Of a stretch of DNA of 64,000 bases, positions 1 to 8,481 are shown piece after piece (the stretch's first letter is position 1; each line of letters starts with the position of its first letter). The notes beneath the pieces are model-generated. The model saw nothing but the letters and a program-made list of their open reading frames with translations, did no database searches and was not told the origin of the DNA. The stretch is from an uncultured bacterium (GTDB lineage: Bacteria; Actinomycetota; Coriobacteriia; Coriobacteriales; Eggerthellaceae), in contig CAJMPP010000007.1 of NCBI GenBank assembly GCA_905215325.1, positions 4,214 through 68,213 of the forward strand. Direction: 5' to 3'. The position numbers were made by a program, and so were the translations under genes.

Positions 1-1310
1 ACTACGATCCCGAGATCGAGTGCATGCCGCGGCCCGAGCTTGAGCAGCTGCAGCTTGAGCGCCTGCAGACCATGGTGCAGTACGCTTACGACAACACCGT
101 CTACTACAAGCGCAGCTTCGACGCCGCCGGCGTGAAGCCCTCCGACATCAAAACGCTCGCCGACCTGGCGAAGTTCCCGTTCATCAACAAGCAGACCGAG
201 CGCGAAACCCAGCACGTGGGCAGCTTCTTCGGCGAGCTGTGCAGCGTGCCCGAGGAGGACGTCGTGTTCATGGCCACCTCCTCCGGCTCCACCGGCGTGC
301 CCACGGTCAGCCCGTTCACGCAGGAGGACTTCGACCTGTGGCAGGACACCGAGGCCCGTCTGTTCTGGCAGGCCGGCATGCGCCCCAACGACCGCTACGT
401 CCACGGCCTGAACTTCGCCCTGTACGTCGGCGGCCCCGACGTCATCGGCGCGCAACGCCTGGGCGCGCTGGCCATCTGGGCGGGCGCCATCCCCTCCGAC
501 CGTCTGATCTTCGTGCTGAAGCAGTACCAGCCCACCATCATCTGGACCAGCCCCTCCTACGCCTGGACGCTGGGCCAGAAGATCAAGGAGAAGGGTCTCG
601 ACCCGCGCAACGACTTCAGCATCCGCACCATCATCGTCGCAGGTGAGCCGGGCGGTTCCATTGAATCCACGCGCGAGAGCATCGAGGAGCTGTGGGGCGC
701 GAACGTGGTCGACTTCTTCGGCTTGTCCGACATCTACGGCGCCTGCGCGGCCATGTGCGAGGCGAAGGACGGCCTGCATATCGTGGAGGATCAGATCCTC
801 GTTGAGACCGTCGACCCGGTCACCGGCGAGGTGCTCGAGCCCGGCAGCGTGGGCGAGCTGACCTACACCACGCTCATGAAGAAGGCCCGCCCGATGATCC
901 GCTTCCGCACCGGCGACATCGGCTACGTTTCCACCGAGAAGTGCAGCTGCGGCCGCACCCACGCCCGCATCCACGTGACCGGCCGCAAGGACGAGATGTT
1001 CATCGTGGGCGCCGTGAACGTGTTCCCCTCCGACGTCGAGTACGTCGTGCGCAAGGAGTCGGGCCTGACCGGCGAGTACTCCATCCGCGTGTACGACGAG
1101 AACTTCACCACTCGCTACGAGGTGTCCGTCGAGCGCGCCCTTGGCAGCGACGAGCCCTACGACCAGGTGTCCAAGCGCGTCGAGGCGGCGCTGAAGGCCC
1201 ACACGGGCGTGCGTCCGGCCAAGGTCATCGTGTTCGACGCCGACAAGCTGGGCACCTCAAGCGAGCACAAGGCGAAACGCTTCATCGACGAGCGCGACAG
1301 CGCGAAGTAA
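1..1310 (+). CDS. PaaK-type aryl-acetate CoA ligase (5' partial)
   Basis: Adenylate-forming ligase of the phenylacetate-CoA ligase family, expected to convert an aryl acid plus ATP and CoA to the aryl-CoA thioester, AMP and PPi in the cytoplasm. The frame is open from the first codons of the window (Y-D-P-E-I-E-C before the Met at 24), and PaaK proteins normally have this stretch, so the true start lies upstream. Visible motifs are the nucleotide loop SSGSTGVPT, the acceptor-site segment FGLSDIYGACAAMCE, RFRTGDIG, the Cys pair CSCGRTH and the C-terminal hinge GRKDEMFIVG. The next genes are a LysR-like effector domain and a 2-oxoacid:ferredoxin oxidoreductase; PaaK homologues often sit beside such enzymes and act on aryl acids from aromatic amino acid breakdown. 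The substrate (phenylacetate, indoleacetate or other) cannot be read from the sequence. Confidence 0.9.
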   Translation, partial: YDPEIECMPRPELEQLQLERLQTMVQYAYDNTVYYKRSFDAAGVKPSDIKTLADLAKFPFINKQTERETQHVGSFFGELCSVPEEDVVFMATSSGSTGVPTVSPFTQEDFDLWQDTEARLFWQAGMRPNDRYVHGLNFALYVGGPDVIGAQRLGALAIWAGAIPSDRLIFVLKQYQPTIIWTSPSYAWTLGQKIKEKGLDPRNDFSIRTIIVAGEPGGSIESTRESIEELWGANVVDFFGLSDIYGACAAMCEAKDGLHIVEDQILVETVDPVTGEVLEPGSVGELTYTTLMKKARPMIRFRTGDIGYVSTEKCSCGRTHARIHVTGRKDEMFIVGAVNVFPSDVEYVVRKESGLTGEYSIRVYDENFTTRYEVSVERALGSDEPYDQVSKRVEAALKAHTGVRPAKVIVFDADKLGTSSEHKAKRFIDERDSAK

Positions 1311-1397
1311 GCAACGGCGCAAAACCACCTGGTTTACATCGGCCGCGCCCTGCAACGGGCTTTTGCGGGGCGCGGCATCGAGCGAAAGGATCTTCCC

Positions 1398-2051
1398 ATG
1401 GCATACGATTTCTCCGTTTCCGGGCAGCATTACCTGTTCAATGTCCAGACGTTTGCACACACGGTGCTGGCGCTGGGCGGCGACTCCTACAACTACGCGT
1501 TCCGTGACCGCACCACGCAAGGCGTCATCGACGACGTGGCATCGGGCGAAAGCGAGCTGGGCGTGGTGTTCGAGACCTCCGCGACCGCCGCGGAGCTTGA
1601 CGCCGCCTTCGACGCCGCCGGCCTTGAGTTCGTGCAGCTGGTCGAGTCGGCCCCGCGTGTGGCGCTGCCGGCAAGCCACCCGCTGGTCAACGCGTCCAGC
1701 CTGACGCTCGAGCAGCTGGCAGATTACCCCTACATCTACTTCGACCAGGGCAAAGACGCTCCGGCAGCCTTCTTCGAGGAGGCCCTGGGCGACCAGCCGC
1801 GCACCAAGTCCATCGCCACCACCGACCGCGCCAGCCTCTCCGAGCTGATCGTGGCGCTCAACGGCTACACGGTGACCTCCGGCATTTTGGTGGGCATCTC
1901 CGACGGCGCGCAGCTGCGCACGGTGGCGCTCGACGCGGACGTCACGCTGCGCCTGGGCTACCTGAAGAAGAAGGGCGCACAGCTCGACGGCACCGCGGCA
2001 CGCTTCGTGGCAACGCTCGAGAAGAACCTGGAGCGTTACGCCAAGTTCTAG
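1398..2051 (+). CDS. Stand-alone LysR-type effector-binding domain protein
   Basis: 217-residue protein resembling only the periplasmic-binding-protein-like effector domain of LysR regulators. Seen: a segment like LysR subdomain I (TTQGVIDDVASGESELGVVF), a central 'P.YIYFDQG' strand, the typical 'ASHPLVN..SLTLEQLADYPYI' hinge and a second lobe, but no helix-turn-helix at the N-terminus. The ATG at 1398 follows a GAAAGGAT ribosome-binding site. The frame happens to stay open back to the paaK stop at 1308-1310, but those 29 codons contain no helix-turn-helix. It lies 87 bp after the CoA ligase and is followed by a strong hairpin terminator, so it is probably the last gene of that transcript. 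It may bind an aryl acid as a sensor or co-regulator; it could also be the remnant of a full LysR regulator. Function unknown. Confidence 0.72.
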   Translation: MAYDFSVSGQHYLFNVQTFAHTVLALGGDSYNYAFRDRTTQGVIDDVASGESELGVVFETSATAAELDAAFDAAGLEFVQLVESAPRVALPASHPLVNASSLTLEQLADYPYIYFDQGKDAPAAFFEEALGDQPRTKSIATTDRASLSELIVALNGYTVTSGILVGISDGAQLRTVALDADVTLRLGYLKKKGAQLDGTAARFVATLEKNLERYAKF

Positions 2052-2074
2052 GAAACACGGTTTTGCGACCTTGG

Positions 2075-2102
2075 AGGGGACGAGCGCGCTCGTCCCCTTT
2101 TC
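2075..2102 (+). terminator. Rho-independent terminator after the LysR-like gene
   Basis: Perfect inverted repeat AGGGGACGAGCG/CGCTCGTCCCCT with no extra loop bases, followed by a TTTT run. It separates the CoA-ligase/LysR-like unit from the oxidoreductase operon that starts at 2196. Confidence 0.85.
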
Positions 2103-2195
2103 GGCGTTTTGCGGGCCGACGCCGGGCCCGCCGGGTGCCGGGCAAAAGCCTGGCGTATGATAGAGCGGCGTATCCAAGACGGGAAAAGGTTTCAC

Positions 2196-3155
2196 ATGAT
2201 AGAAGTGCTTTGGCATGGCCGCGGCGGACAGGGGGCCTTCACCGCCGCTCGGCTTCTGGGCGCGGCGGCGTCGCTTGACGGCAAGCGGCACGCGCTTGCG
2301 TTCCCCTCGTTCGGCCCCGAGCGACGTGGCGCTCCCATGCGCGCGTTCACCAAGATTGATACGGTGCAAATCGGTGACCGAAGCGCCGTTTCGAAAGCGG
2401 ACTTCGTGATCTACCTGGACGGAACGCTGCTGGCGCCCGGCTGGGAGCGCGAGCTGAAGCCGGGCGGCATCTGCCTGGTGAACACCGCCGATACGCTGGA
2501 CGACCCGCGTTTGCTGGCCATCGACGCGGACGGGCTGGCCGAAGAGCTACTGGGCAGGCCCATCCCCAACACGGTTTTCCTGGGCGCTTTGGCGCAGCTT
2601 GCCGATTGCGTGGACCGCGAAAGCGTGGAGGAGGCCATCCGCCAGTACATGCCTGCGAAGCTGCACGAGCGCAACATCAAGGTGGTCGAGCGCGCCATCG
2701 CGCTGGTTCAGCAGGCCGACGTTGCCGGGCATGAGGAGGCTGCTGACGACGAATCCGCAGGTCATCCGTGTGAGCAAGCGGAACCGGTGACCGGCTTGCA
2801 CCGTGCGGCGCATTCTTCGGCAGCGCATATGCCGCAGTTGTTCGCCACCGTTCCCGAGCCTTCCGCCTATGCCGGCACCACCTGCTATGCCGCAGGATAC
2901 CTGACGCAGGTCAACGCGGGCTGGCGCAACGTGCGCCCAGTGCTTAATGCGGACGCGTGCACGGGCTGCCTGCAGTGCTACCTGTACTGCCCGGACGGCG
3001 CCATCTTCAAGGTTGCCGGCCAGAACAAGGCGGGCGTTTCGGTGGATATCGACCTTGATTTCTGCAAAGGCTGCGGGGTTTGCGCCGCCGCCTGCAAGTT
3101 CAACGCGCTTTCCATGGCGCCCGAAGCGAACGCGAAGGAGGCGTGTTGCGCATGA
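2196..3155 (+). CDS. 2-oxoacid:ferredoxin oxidoreductase, fused gamma-delta subunit
   Basis: 319-residue fusion of the gamma (CoA-contacting) and delta (ferredoxin) subunits of the pyruvate:ferredoxin oxidoreductase superfamily. The N-terminal half carries the gamma signature WHGRGGQGAFTAARLL and SFGPERRGAP; a variable linker (about residues 165-215) leads to a ferredoxin domain with two [4Fe-4S] motifs, CTGCLQCYLYC and CKGCGVCAAAC. The start at 2196 is chosen because the gamma domain begins exactly there (MIEVLWHGRGG) and GGGAAAAGG lies just upstream; the longer frame from 2109 has no recognisable extension. The last codons overlap the alpha-subunit ATG by four bases (ATGA), indicating translational coupling. 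The fused domains pass electrons from the TPP-bound intermediate to ferredoxin. Confidence 0.93.
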   Translation: MIEVLWHGRGGQGAFTAARLLGAAASLDGKRHALAFPSFGPERRGAPMRAFTKIDTVQIGDRSAVSKADFVIYLDGTLLAPGWERELKPGGICLVNTADTLDDPRLLAIDADGLAEELLGRPIPNTVFLGALAQLADCVDRESVEEAIRQYMPAKLHERNIKVVERAIALVQQADVAGHEEAADDESAGHPCEQAEPVTGLHRAAHSSAAHMPQLFATVPEPSAYAGTTCYAAGYLTQVNAGWRNVRPVLNADACTGCLQCYLYCPDGAIFKVAGQNKAGVSVDIDLDFCKGCGVCAAACKFNALSMAPEANAKEACCA

Positions 3156-4462
3156 AGCGTTTTCTATCCGGTGACGAGGCGTTCGCCGAGGGCGTGCGCC
3201 TAGCGCGGCCGCAGGTGATCTCAGCCTACCCCATCACGCCGCAGACCGTCGTGGTCGAACGCCTTTCCGAGATGGTCGAGGAAGGCCAGCTGGCGGCCGA
3301 GTACGTGCACGTCGAAAGCGAGCATTCGGCCCTGTCATGCGCCATCGGCGCGTCGGCCACGGGCGCGCGCACGTTCACGGCAACGTCGAGCCAGGGCCTG
3401 CTGTACATGGCCGAGTGCCTGACTTACGCCGCGGGCGGCCGCTTCCCCATCGTCATGATGAACGCGAACCGCGCCACCGCGCTGCCGTGGAACATCTACG
3501 GCGACCAGCGCGACAGCCTGGCGCTTCTGGACCATGGCTGGGTGCAGGCGTACGCGCAGGACAACCAGGAGGCGCTCGACCTGGCGCTTATGGCCTATGC
3601 CGTGGCCGAGGATCCCAAGGTTCGCACACCGTTCATGGTGAACTTGGACGGTTTTGCGCTCACGCACACCTACGAAAGCGTGGACATCCCCGCCCAGGAG
3701 CAGGCCGATGCGTTCCTGCCGCCCTATGACGGCGCGGGCAACCGCTTCGACTTCGCAAACCCCGTCAACATCGGCTACTCGGCGGGCCCGGAGTTCAACC
3801 GCTACTTCAAGCACTCGGCTCACGAGGGCATGCTGGCCGCCGCCGACGCCGTGGAGCGCATCGAAGCGCGCTTCGCCGAGGTGTTCGGCAGGAGCTACCC
3901 GGGGCTGATCGAAGCCGTGAACTGCGACGATGCCGACATCGTGCTGGTCACGTTGGGCTCCATCGCCGGCCTGGCGCGCGAGCGCGTGGCGCAGCTGCGC
4001 GCACAAGGCGTGAAGGCGGGCCTGGTGCGCATCCGCTACATGCGCCCGTTCCCCGCGCGCCAAATCGTGGAGGCGCTGGCCGGCGCTGCCGCGGTGGGCG
4101 TGCTGGAGAAGGACGTCAGCTTCGGCGCGGAAGGCACGGTCATGACCAACGTGTGCTCCGCGCTGCAGCAGGCGGGCAACGCCGTGCCGGTGGTGAACTT
4201 CGTAGGCGGCCTGGGCGGCGACGACATCACGCAGGCCCAGATGAGGGGCATGTTCGAGGTGCTGAAGCAGATCGCCGCCGGGCGCATCGCACCCGAGGAT
4301 TGCCCGCGCGTGGGCTTTTTGGGCGTCGACTCCGTGGCCGACGAGTTCGGGAACCCCTGCTGCGAAGGCTGCGGCGATACCGGGGCCGTTGCCGTTGCCG
4401 GTGGCGACCTTGAAAGCGCACGCGGCGACGCGTGCGCAACCAATGCGAAAGGAGGCCGATAG
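3152..4462 (+). CDS. porA: 2-oxoacid:ferredoxin oxidoreductase alpha subunit (PorA family)
   Basis: 436-residue alpha subunit. Seen: the family hallmark ISAYPITPQT near residue 25, the ATGARTFTATSSQGLLYM segment, and a C-terminal transketolase-like domain (RYMRPFPARQIVEAL). It forms the heteromeric complex with the fused gamma-delta subunit upstream and the beta subunit three bases downstream. Motifs match the pyruvate/2-ketoisovalerate branch rather than the two-subunit indolepyruvate enzyme, but the adjacent PaaK-type ligase leaves aryl-pyruvates possible as substrates. An unusual tail of about 45 residues holds a Cys cluster (CCEGCGD) not expected in PorA; see findings. The start at 3152 overlaps the previous stop codon and begins the conserved MKRFLSGDEA segment; the longer upstream frame lies inside the ferredoxin domain and is discarded. 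Confidence 0.92.
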   Translation: MKRFLSGDEAFAEGVRLARPQVISAYPITPQTVVVERLSEMVEEGQLAAEYVHVESEHSALSCAIGASATGARTFTATSSQGLLYMAECLTYAAGGRFPIVMMNANRATALPWNIYGDQRDSLALLDHGWVQAYAQDNQEALDLALMAYAVAEDPKVRTPFMVNLDGFALTHTYESVDIPAQEQADAFLPPYDGAGNRFDFANPVNIGYSAGPEFNRYFKHSAHEGMLAAADAVERIEARFAEVFGRSYPGLIEAVNCDDADIVLVTLGSIAGLARERVAQLRAQGVKAGLVRIRYMRPFPARQIVEALAGAAAVGVLEKDVSFGAEGTVMTNVCSALQQAGNAVPVVNFVGGLGGDDITQAQMRGMFEVLKQIAAGRIAPEDCPRVGFLGVDSVADEFGNPCCEGCGDTGAVAVAGGDLESARGDACATNAKGGR

Positions 4463-4464
4463 CC

Positions 4465-5385
4465 ATGGCTTTGAATGCGAAGACCCTGCCCGATGACGAG
4501 TTCTTCTTCGGGCACAAAGCCTGCGCCGGATGCGGCGGCTCGCTTGCCGTTCGCACGGCGCTCAAGGTGCTCGGCCCGAACGCGGTGGCGGCGCTGCCGG
4601 CGGGCTGCATGAGCGCCGTCGGATTCAACTTCCCGCAGCTTTCTTTCGCCAACAACGCGATGATCACGCCTTTTGCGGCAACGGCAAGCGTGCTCACCGG
4701 CATCGAGGCCGGTTTGCGGGCGCAGGGCATCAAGCCTGACGACTGCACCGTGGTGGGTTTCGCCGGCGACGGCGGCACCGCCGACATCGGCCTGCAGGCG
4801 CTCTCGGGCGCCATCGACCGCAACGACGACGTGCTCTACATCTGCTACGACAACGAGGCGTACATGAACACGGGCATCCAGAAGAGCTCGCTGACGCCCT
4901 TCGGCGCGAAGACCACCACCACGCCGGCCGGACGCAACGCGCACGGGTGCCTGACGCAGAAGAAGAACGTGTTCGAGATCGTGGCCGCGCACGGCATCCC
5001 CTATGCGGCAACGGCGAGCGTGGGGTATCTGCCCGACTTCCTGCGCAAGCTGGTACGCGCCCGCGACATCCGCGGCACGCGCTTCATCCACGTGATCGCG
5101 CCCTGCCCGACCGGCTGGGGCTGCCCCGAGGCTGATATGGTGGACGTGGCGCGCGACATCGTAGACTGCGGCCTGTGGTACCTGGCCGAGTACGAAGGAC
5201 CCCAGCTCAGCGGCGTGCCAGGCGGGCAGTTCAGGCTCAGCAGGAACCCGCGGGAGTTCGCCAGCGTCGAGGCATATCTGCGACGCCAAGGCAGGTTCCG
5301 CGCGCTCACCGACGACGAGATCGCCCAGGTGGAAGCAGGCCGCGACGCAAAATGGGAGCAGATCCGCCGCGATTGGACGGCGTAA
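4465..5385 (+). CDS. porB: 2-oxoacid:ferredoxin oxidoreductase beta subunit (PorB family)
   Basis: 306-residue TPP-binding beta subunit. It has the iron-sulfur ligand segment CAGCGGSLA near residue 20, the TPP/Mg motif GDGGTADIGLQAL followed by YDNEAYMNTGIQKSS, and TPFGAKTTTTPAG, which closely match pyruvate synthase beta subunits. It decarboxylates the 2-oxoacid on TPP and passes electrons through its cluster to the ferredoxin domain encoded two genes upstream. The ATG at 4465 is preceded by GAAAGGAGG. It is the last gene of the three-gene operon, followed by a 16-bp hairpin. Substrate range (pyruvate versus branched or aromatic oxoacids) cannot be decided from motifs alone. Confidence 0.93.
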   Translation: MALNAKTLPDDEFFFGHKACAGCGGSLAVRTALKVLGPNAVAALPAGCMSAVGFNFPQLSFANNAMITPFAATASVLTGIEAGLRAQGIKPDDCTVVGFAGDGGTADIGLQALSGAIDRNDDVLYICYDNEAYMNTGIQKSSLTPFGAKTTTTPAGRNAHGCLTQKKNVFEIVAAHGIPYAATASVGYLPDFLRKLVRARDIRGTRFIHVIAPCPTGWGCPEADMVDVARDIVDCGLWYLAEYEGPQLSGVPGGQFRLSRNPREFASVEAYLRRQGRFRALTDDEIAQVEAGRDAKWEQIRRDWTA

Positions 5386-5529
5386 GGCAAGGAAACGCAC
5401 AGGCGCGGCGGCAGCGATTCGCGAATGAGTTACCGTCATGAGGCCATCCTCCCGACGGCATTTCTTTCGCCCGCAAACCCCACATCGCCACCGCCCGGCG
5501 GCGATTTGCTGGCCCGCAAAACCCTATAG

Positions 5530-5567
5530 AAACGGAAACCGGCGCTCGAGGGCGCCGGTTTCCGTTT
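5530..5567. terminator. Bidirectional hairpin between porB and the UspA gene
   Basis: Perfect 16-bp stem AAACGGAAACCGGCGC / GCGCCGGTTTCCGTTT with a 6-nt loop, lying between convergent genes. A-runs on the 5' arm give T-runs on both strands, so it can end transcripts from either side. A second 8-bp inverted repeat (GATGCCGC/GCGGCATC) sits at 5574-5600. Confidence 0.75.
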
Positions 5568-5624
5568 GGAGGGGATGCCGCCATGCGGAGACGCGGCATC
5601 GGATATGTTGCGGAGCGCTTATGC

Positions 5625-6476
5625 CTAAGGGACGATGATGGTCGGCACCTTCAGGTTCAAAAGAACGCTGTGCGTGACGCTGCCGAACAGCGTGCGGCCC
5701 AGCGCATTGCGCGAGTTGGTGCCCATGATCAGCATGGACGCTTCCTTGCTGGCTTCGACAAGGGCGCGGGAGGGCGAGGAATCCTCAACGGTACGGCCCG
5801 TGACCTGCAACGCAGGGTGCTCGAAGGCAAGTCGGCCGAGCTGGCGGTCAAGCTCGATCTGACGCTGCTCGCCGACGGGGGCAAGGCCGCCGCCCATGGA
5901 TTCCGCGGTGCGCTCAAGCCATGCGGGAACGCCCCAAGCGCTGATCAACTCAAGCGGCTGCTGGGTTGCCACGGCCGCGCGCGCGGCGAAGTCGATGGCG
6001 CGGACGCTGACCACCTCGTCGGGGCCGACGCCCACGACGATCCCGGTGCCCTGCTGCTTCGCATCCCAGTCCGCAGGCACCACGACGGTGGGCACGCTGG
6101 TGGAGACGGAAACGCGCAGGCCCTTCGCGCCGCTGATGGTTTCGCCGATGGTGTGGCCGTGGTGGCTGCCCAACACGATCAGGTCGTGCATGGCTGCGGA
6201 ATCGGCGAGCACGCCGACGATGTCGCCAACGGAGACGCTTGCCTGGATACGCATGTCGGGATAGCTTTCCAGGGCTGCTTGGCGTTTCTTCTCGAGCGCG
6301 GCGGTCACGGTGTCGGTGATGGTTTCCACGCCTACTCCGGCTTTGTTGGCGATCGCTTCATCGATGACCGCCAGCATGTGGACGTCGTAGCCGACCACGC
6401 GAGCGAATCGCACTGCCCAATCAAGGGCGCGGCGCCCGCGATCGCTGCCGTCAATGCCTACCAAAATGCTTCCCAT
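5625..6476 (-). CDS. Tandem-domain universal stress protein (UspA family)
   Basis: 283-residue cytoplasmic protein with two Usp domains. Domain 1 (about 1-140) begins GSILVGIDGSDRGRRALDWA and ends TSVPTVVVP; domain 2 (about 150-283) begins GIVVGVGPDE, carries MGTNSRNALG...GSVTHSVLL (nucleotide-binding-like G/S motif) and ends KVPTIIVP. The domain 1 glycine motif (GSHHGHTIGETISG) is atypical, so only domain 2 looks like a clear ATP-binding type. The ATG at 6476 follows TTAGGAG. It lies downstream of the phosphate transporter and a small membrane protein on the same strand with an 80-bp gap, so it may be partly co-transcribed. The exact role is unknown; family members modulate stress survival. 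Confidence 0.9.
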   Translation of the reverse strand: MGSILVGIDGSDRGRRALDWAVRFARVVGYDVHMLAVIDEAIANKAGVGVETITDTVTAALEKKRQAALESYPDMRIQASVSVGDIVGVLADSAAMHDLIVLGSHHGHTIGETISGAKGLRVSVSTSVPTVVVPADWDAKQQGTGIVVGVGPDEVVSVRAIDFAARAAVATQQPLELISAWGVPAWLERTAESMGGGLAPVGEQRQIELDRQLGRLAFEHPALQVTGRTVEDSSPSRALVEASKEASMLIMGTNSRNALGRTLFGSVTHSVLLNLKVPTIIVP

Positions 6477-6557
6477 TGCAACTCCTAACGAAGTGATCGC
6501 ATTCGGATATCGGTCACAAAATGATACCCGCCAAAAGCACCTATCCGCAATCGTTGA

Positions 6558-6788
6558 TTAGTGGAACATGGGAATCATGAGCCAAAGGGCGAATAGGACG
6601 ATCGAGATGCAAGCGGTGAAGCAGATGACGGAGACCACTCGGTGCATCAGATGAGCGTTGCCTTGGGCGTCCACCGAGCCGTCTGCCCACATGCGCAAAC
6701 CCCAGGCGTACAGGATGCTGATCAGGCTTGCGACGCATACAGCGGTGAATAGAACGGTGGCGAAGCTAATGATTTCAGTCGTGATCAT
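6558..6788 (-). CDS. Small two-helix membrane protein downstream of Pit
   Basis: 76-residue hypothetical protein with two predicted transmembrane helices (about residues 6-29 and 51-73) joined by a polar loop (LRMWADGSVDAQGNAHLMHR). It begins 13 bp after the pit stop codon behind AAGGAAGG, so it is very likely translated from the pit transcript. Known function: none recognised. From context it may be an accessory subunit of the phosphate permease, but that is inference. No frameshift or truncation is evident. Confidence 0.7.
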   Translation of the reverse strand: MITTEIISFATVLFTAVCVASLISILYAWGLRMWADGSVDAQGNAHLMHRVVSVICFTACISIVLFALWLMIPMFH

Positions 6789-6801
6789 GTTCTACCTTCC
6801 T

Positions 6802-7971
6802 TTAAGCAGCCTGAGCTTGGGGCTGGACCGTGCGAGTCTTCTCGGCGTTGATGTTCACCTTATGGCTATCGTTGACGTTGCCGCTGTTGACCGGATTGCG
6901 CTTGGAAAGGCGGAAGATGATCAGCGCGACGCACACGGCGATAACAACCGTTGCCACGGTCCCCCAGACGCCGGTTTTCGCAAGCGCGCAGGCAAGGGCG
7001 CCCACAATGCCTGCCGCGGGGAAGGTGACCAGCCAGGCGATCAGCATACGGCCAGCAACGCCCCAGTTGACCGGATTGCCCTTCTTGCCAAGACCGGTGC
7101 CGATGATGGAACCGGAGCAAACCTGCGTAGTCGAAAGCGCGAAGCCAAGGTGGGACGAAACCAGAATGGTAGTCGCGCTTGCAGCCTCGGCGGCAAAGCC
7201 CTGCGGGGTGCTGATCTCGGTCAGGCCCTTGCCCAACGTGCGGATGACGCGCCAACCGCCCATGTACGTGCCGGCGGCGATGGCAAGGCCGCAAACGGCA
7301 ACGACCCAAAGCTCAGGACCGGAACCGGAAGGCTGCAGGCCCACGGCGATGAGCGTCAGCGTGATGATGCCCATGGTTTTCTGTGCGTCGTTAGTGCCGT
7401 GCGAAAGAGCAACCAAGCAGGCGGTGACGGTCTGACCGTGACGGAAGCCGGACTCGATCTGCTTCTCGCTCATGTGCTTGACCACGGCGAAGATGAGTTT
7501 GACCGCGCAGAAGGCCGCCAAACCGGCAACGATGGGAGACACCAGAGCAGGGACAAGGATCTTGGTGATCACGGCGGCAAAGTTAACGCCCTCAACGCCC
7601 GCGCCGATGATGACGGCGCCGACCAGGCCGCCGAACAGCGCGTGGCTGCTTGAGGAAGGAAGGCCCACCAGCCAGGTGAGCAGATTCCAAATGATGGCGC
7701 CGATCAAGCCCGCCAAGATGAACTCGGGGGCGATGGTGACCACTTGCTCGTTGATCAAACCACCGGAGATGGTCTTTGCGACCTCTACGGACAGAAACGC
7801 GCCGACGAGGTTCAGCGTGCCCGCGGCGATAACAGCGGTTCTGGGCTTGAGCGCGCCCGTAGCGATGGACGTGGCCATTGCATTGGCCGTATCGTGGAAA
7901 CCGTTCGTGAAGTCAAACGTCAATGCGGTGACGATCACCAAGCCGACGATTACCAGCGTTGCCGGATCCAT
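6802..7971 (-). CDS. pit: Low-affinity inorganic phosphate transporter, PiT family
   Basis: 389-residue polytopic membrane protein of the PiT family (metal-phosphate/H+ symport). Both family repeats are visible: the N-terminal signature FDFTNGFHDTANAMATSI and the second copy ALSHGTNDAQKTMGIITL, separated by hydrophobic segments consistent with about 10 helices. The C-terminus is a polar tail (NPVNSGNVNDSHKVNINAEK). Its ATG at 7971 is followed downstream by a small membrane protein and a UspA protein. An 11-bp-period TGTAA direct repeat about 160 bp upstream resembles a Pho box (see regulatory entry). Specificity for phosphate is assumed from the family; sulfate-type PiT relatives exist. Confidence 0.93.
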   Translation of the reverse strand: MDPATLVIVGLVIVTALTFDFTNGFHDTANAMATSIATGALKPRTAVIAAGTLNLVGAFLSVEVAKTISGGLINEQVVTIAPEFILAGLIGAIIWNLLTWLVGLPSSSSHALFGGLVGAVIIGAGVEGVNFAAVITKILVPALVSPIVAGLAAFCAVKLIFAVVKHMSEKQIESGFRHGQTVTACLVALSHGTNDAQKTMGIITLTLIAVGLQPSGSGPELWVVAVCGLAIAAGTYMGGWRVIRTLGKGLTEISTPQGFAAEAASATTILVSSHLGFALSTTQVCSGSIIGTGLGKKGNPVNWGVAGRMLIAWLVTFPAAGIVGALACALAKTGVWGTVATVVIAVCVALIIFRLSKRNPVNSGNVNDSHKVNINAEKTRTVQPQAQAA

Positions 7972-8481
7972 TACTTTCGTTCTCCCTTCGAAAACCTCAT
8001 TGCGTCGTTAAAACATCGAACGTTCGAGAAGCTCTACCCCATATGAGAGCTCGACGATCCCGAACGCGTTACTACGACGTTTCAAGGGCGCAGCACACCC
8101 TCGGCATGCAAAGAGAAAGTCTAGGGGCGATATGTAAAGCGACTGTAAGGCCAACTTCAGGTGCGGGTAATGCTTTTGAGGAAACAGGGAGGATTAAGAA
8201 GACGGACGAGGAGCACCACCGCCCAGAACCCCGCCTCCAACGTGTGCGCTATAGAACACCATCTCCAACACACGCGCTTTCAGACAATGCACCTGCTCGC
8301 CTGGTCTGCAGCTCATGAATCCATCGACTCCCTGGTTGATTGCCCCGTTTTGATGCAGGAGCAATCAAGCGACGGACGGTGGAGGCGGGACCCGAAACGG
8401 CAACACCATAAGGGGAACGCAATACCCTTCCCGAAAAGAGAAAAGCGAGCAAAACCGCCATTGACCGGGGAAGGTTTATTA
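7972..8481. other. Intergenic region without a supported gene
   Basis: About 500 bp between pit (-) and the TGAAC array. Short frames exist on both strands but lack a ribosome-binding site or recognisable protein. Apart from the Pho-box-like repeat at 8133-8148, nothing definable is seen. Confidence 0.5.
8133..8148 (-). promoter_or_regulatory. Candidate Pho box upstream of pit
   Basis: Two TGTAA units exactly 11 bp apart (8133-8137 and 8144-8148); on the minus strand they read TTACA-N6-TTACA. PhoB/PhoP boxes are direct repeats with 11-bp period, and the target would be the phosphate transporter gene that starts about 160 bp downstream on the minus strand. Only two units are visible, so chance is possible. 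Confidence 0.3.

Noticed and set aside
1257..2369. 370-codon open frame on the - strand
   Set aside because: Crosses a terminator hairpin and runs antisense to the LysR-like and gamma-delta genes; no recognisable protein.
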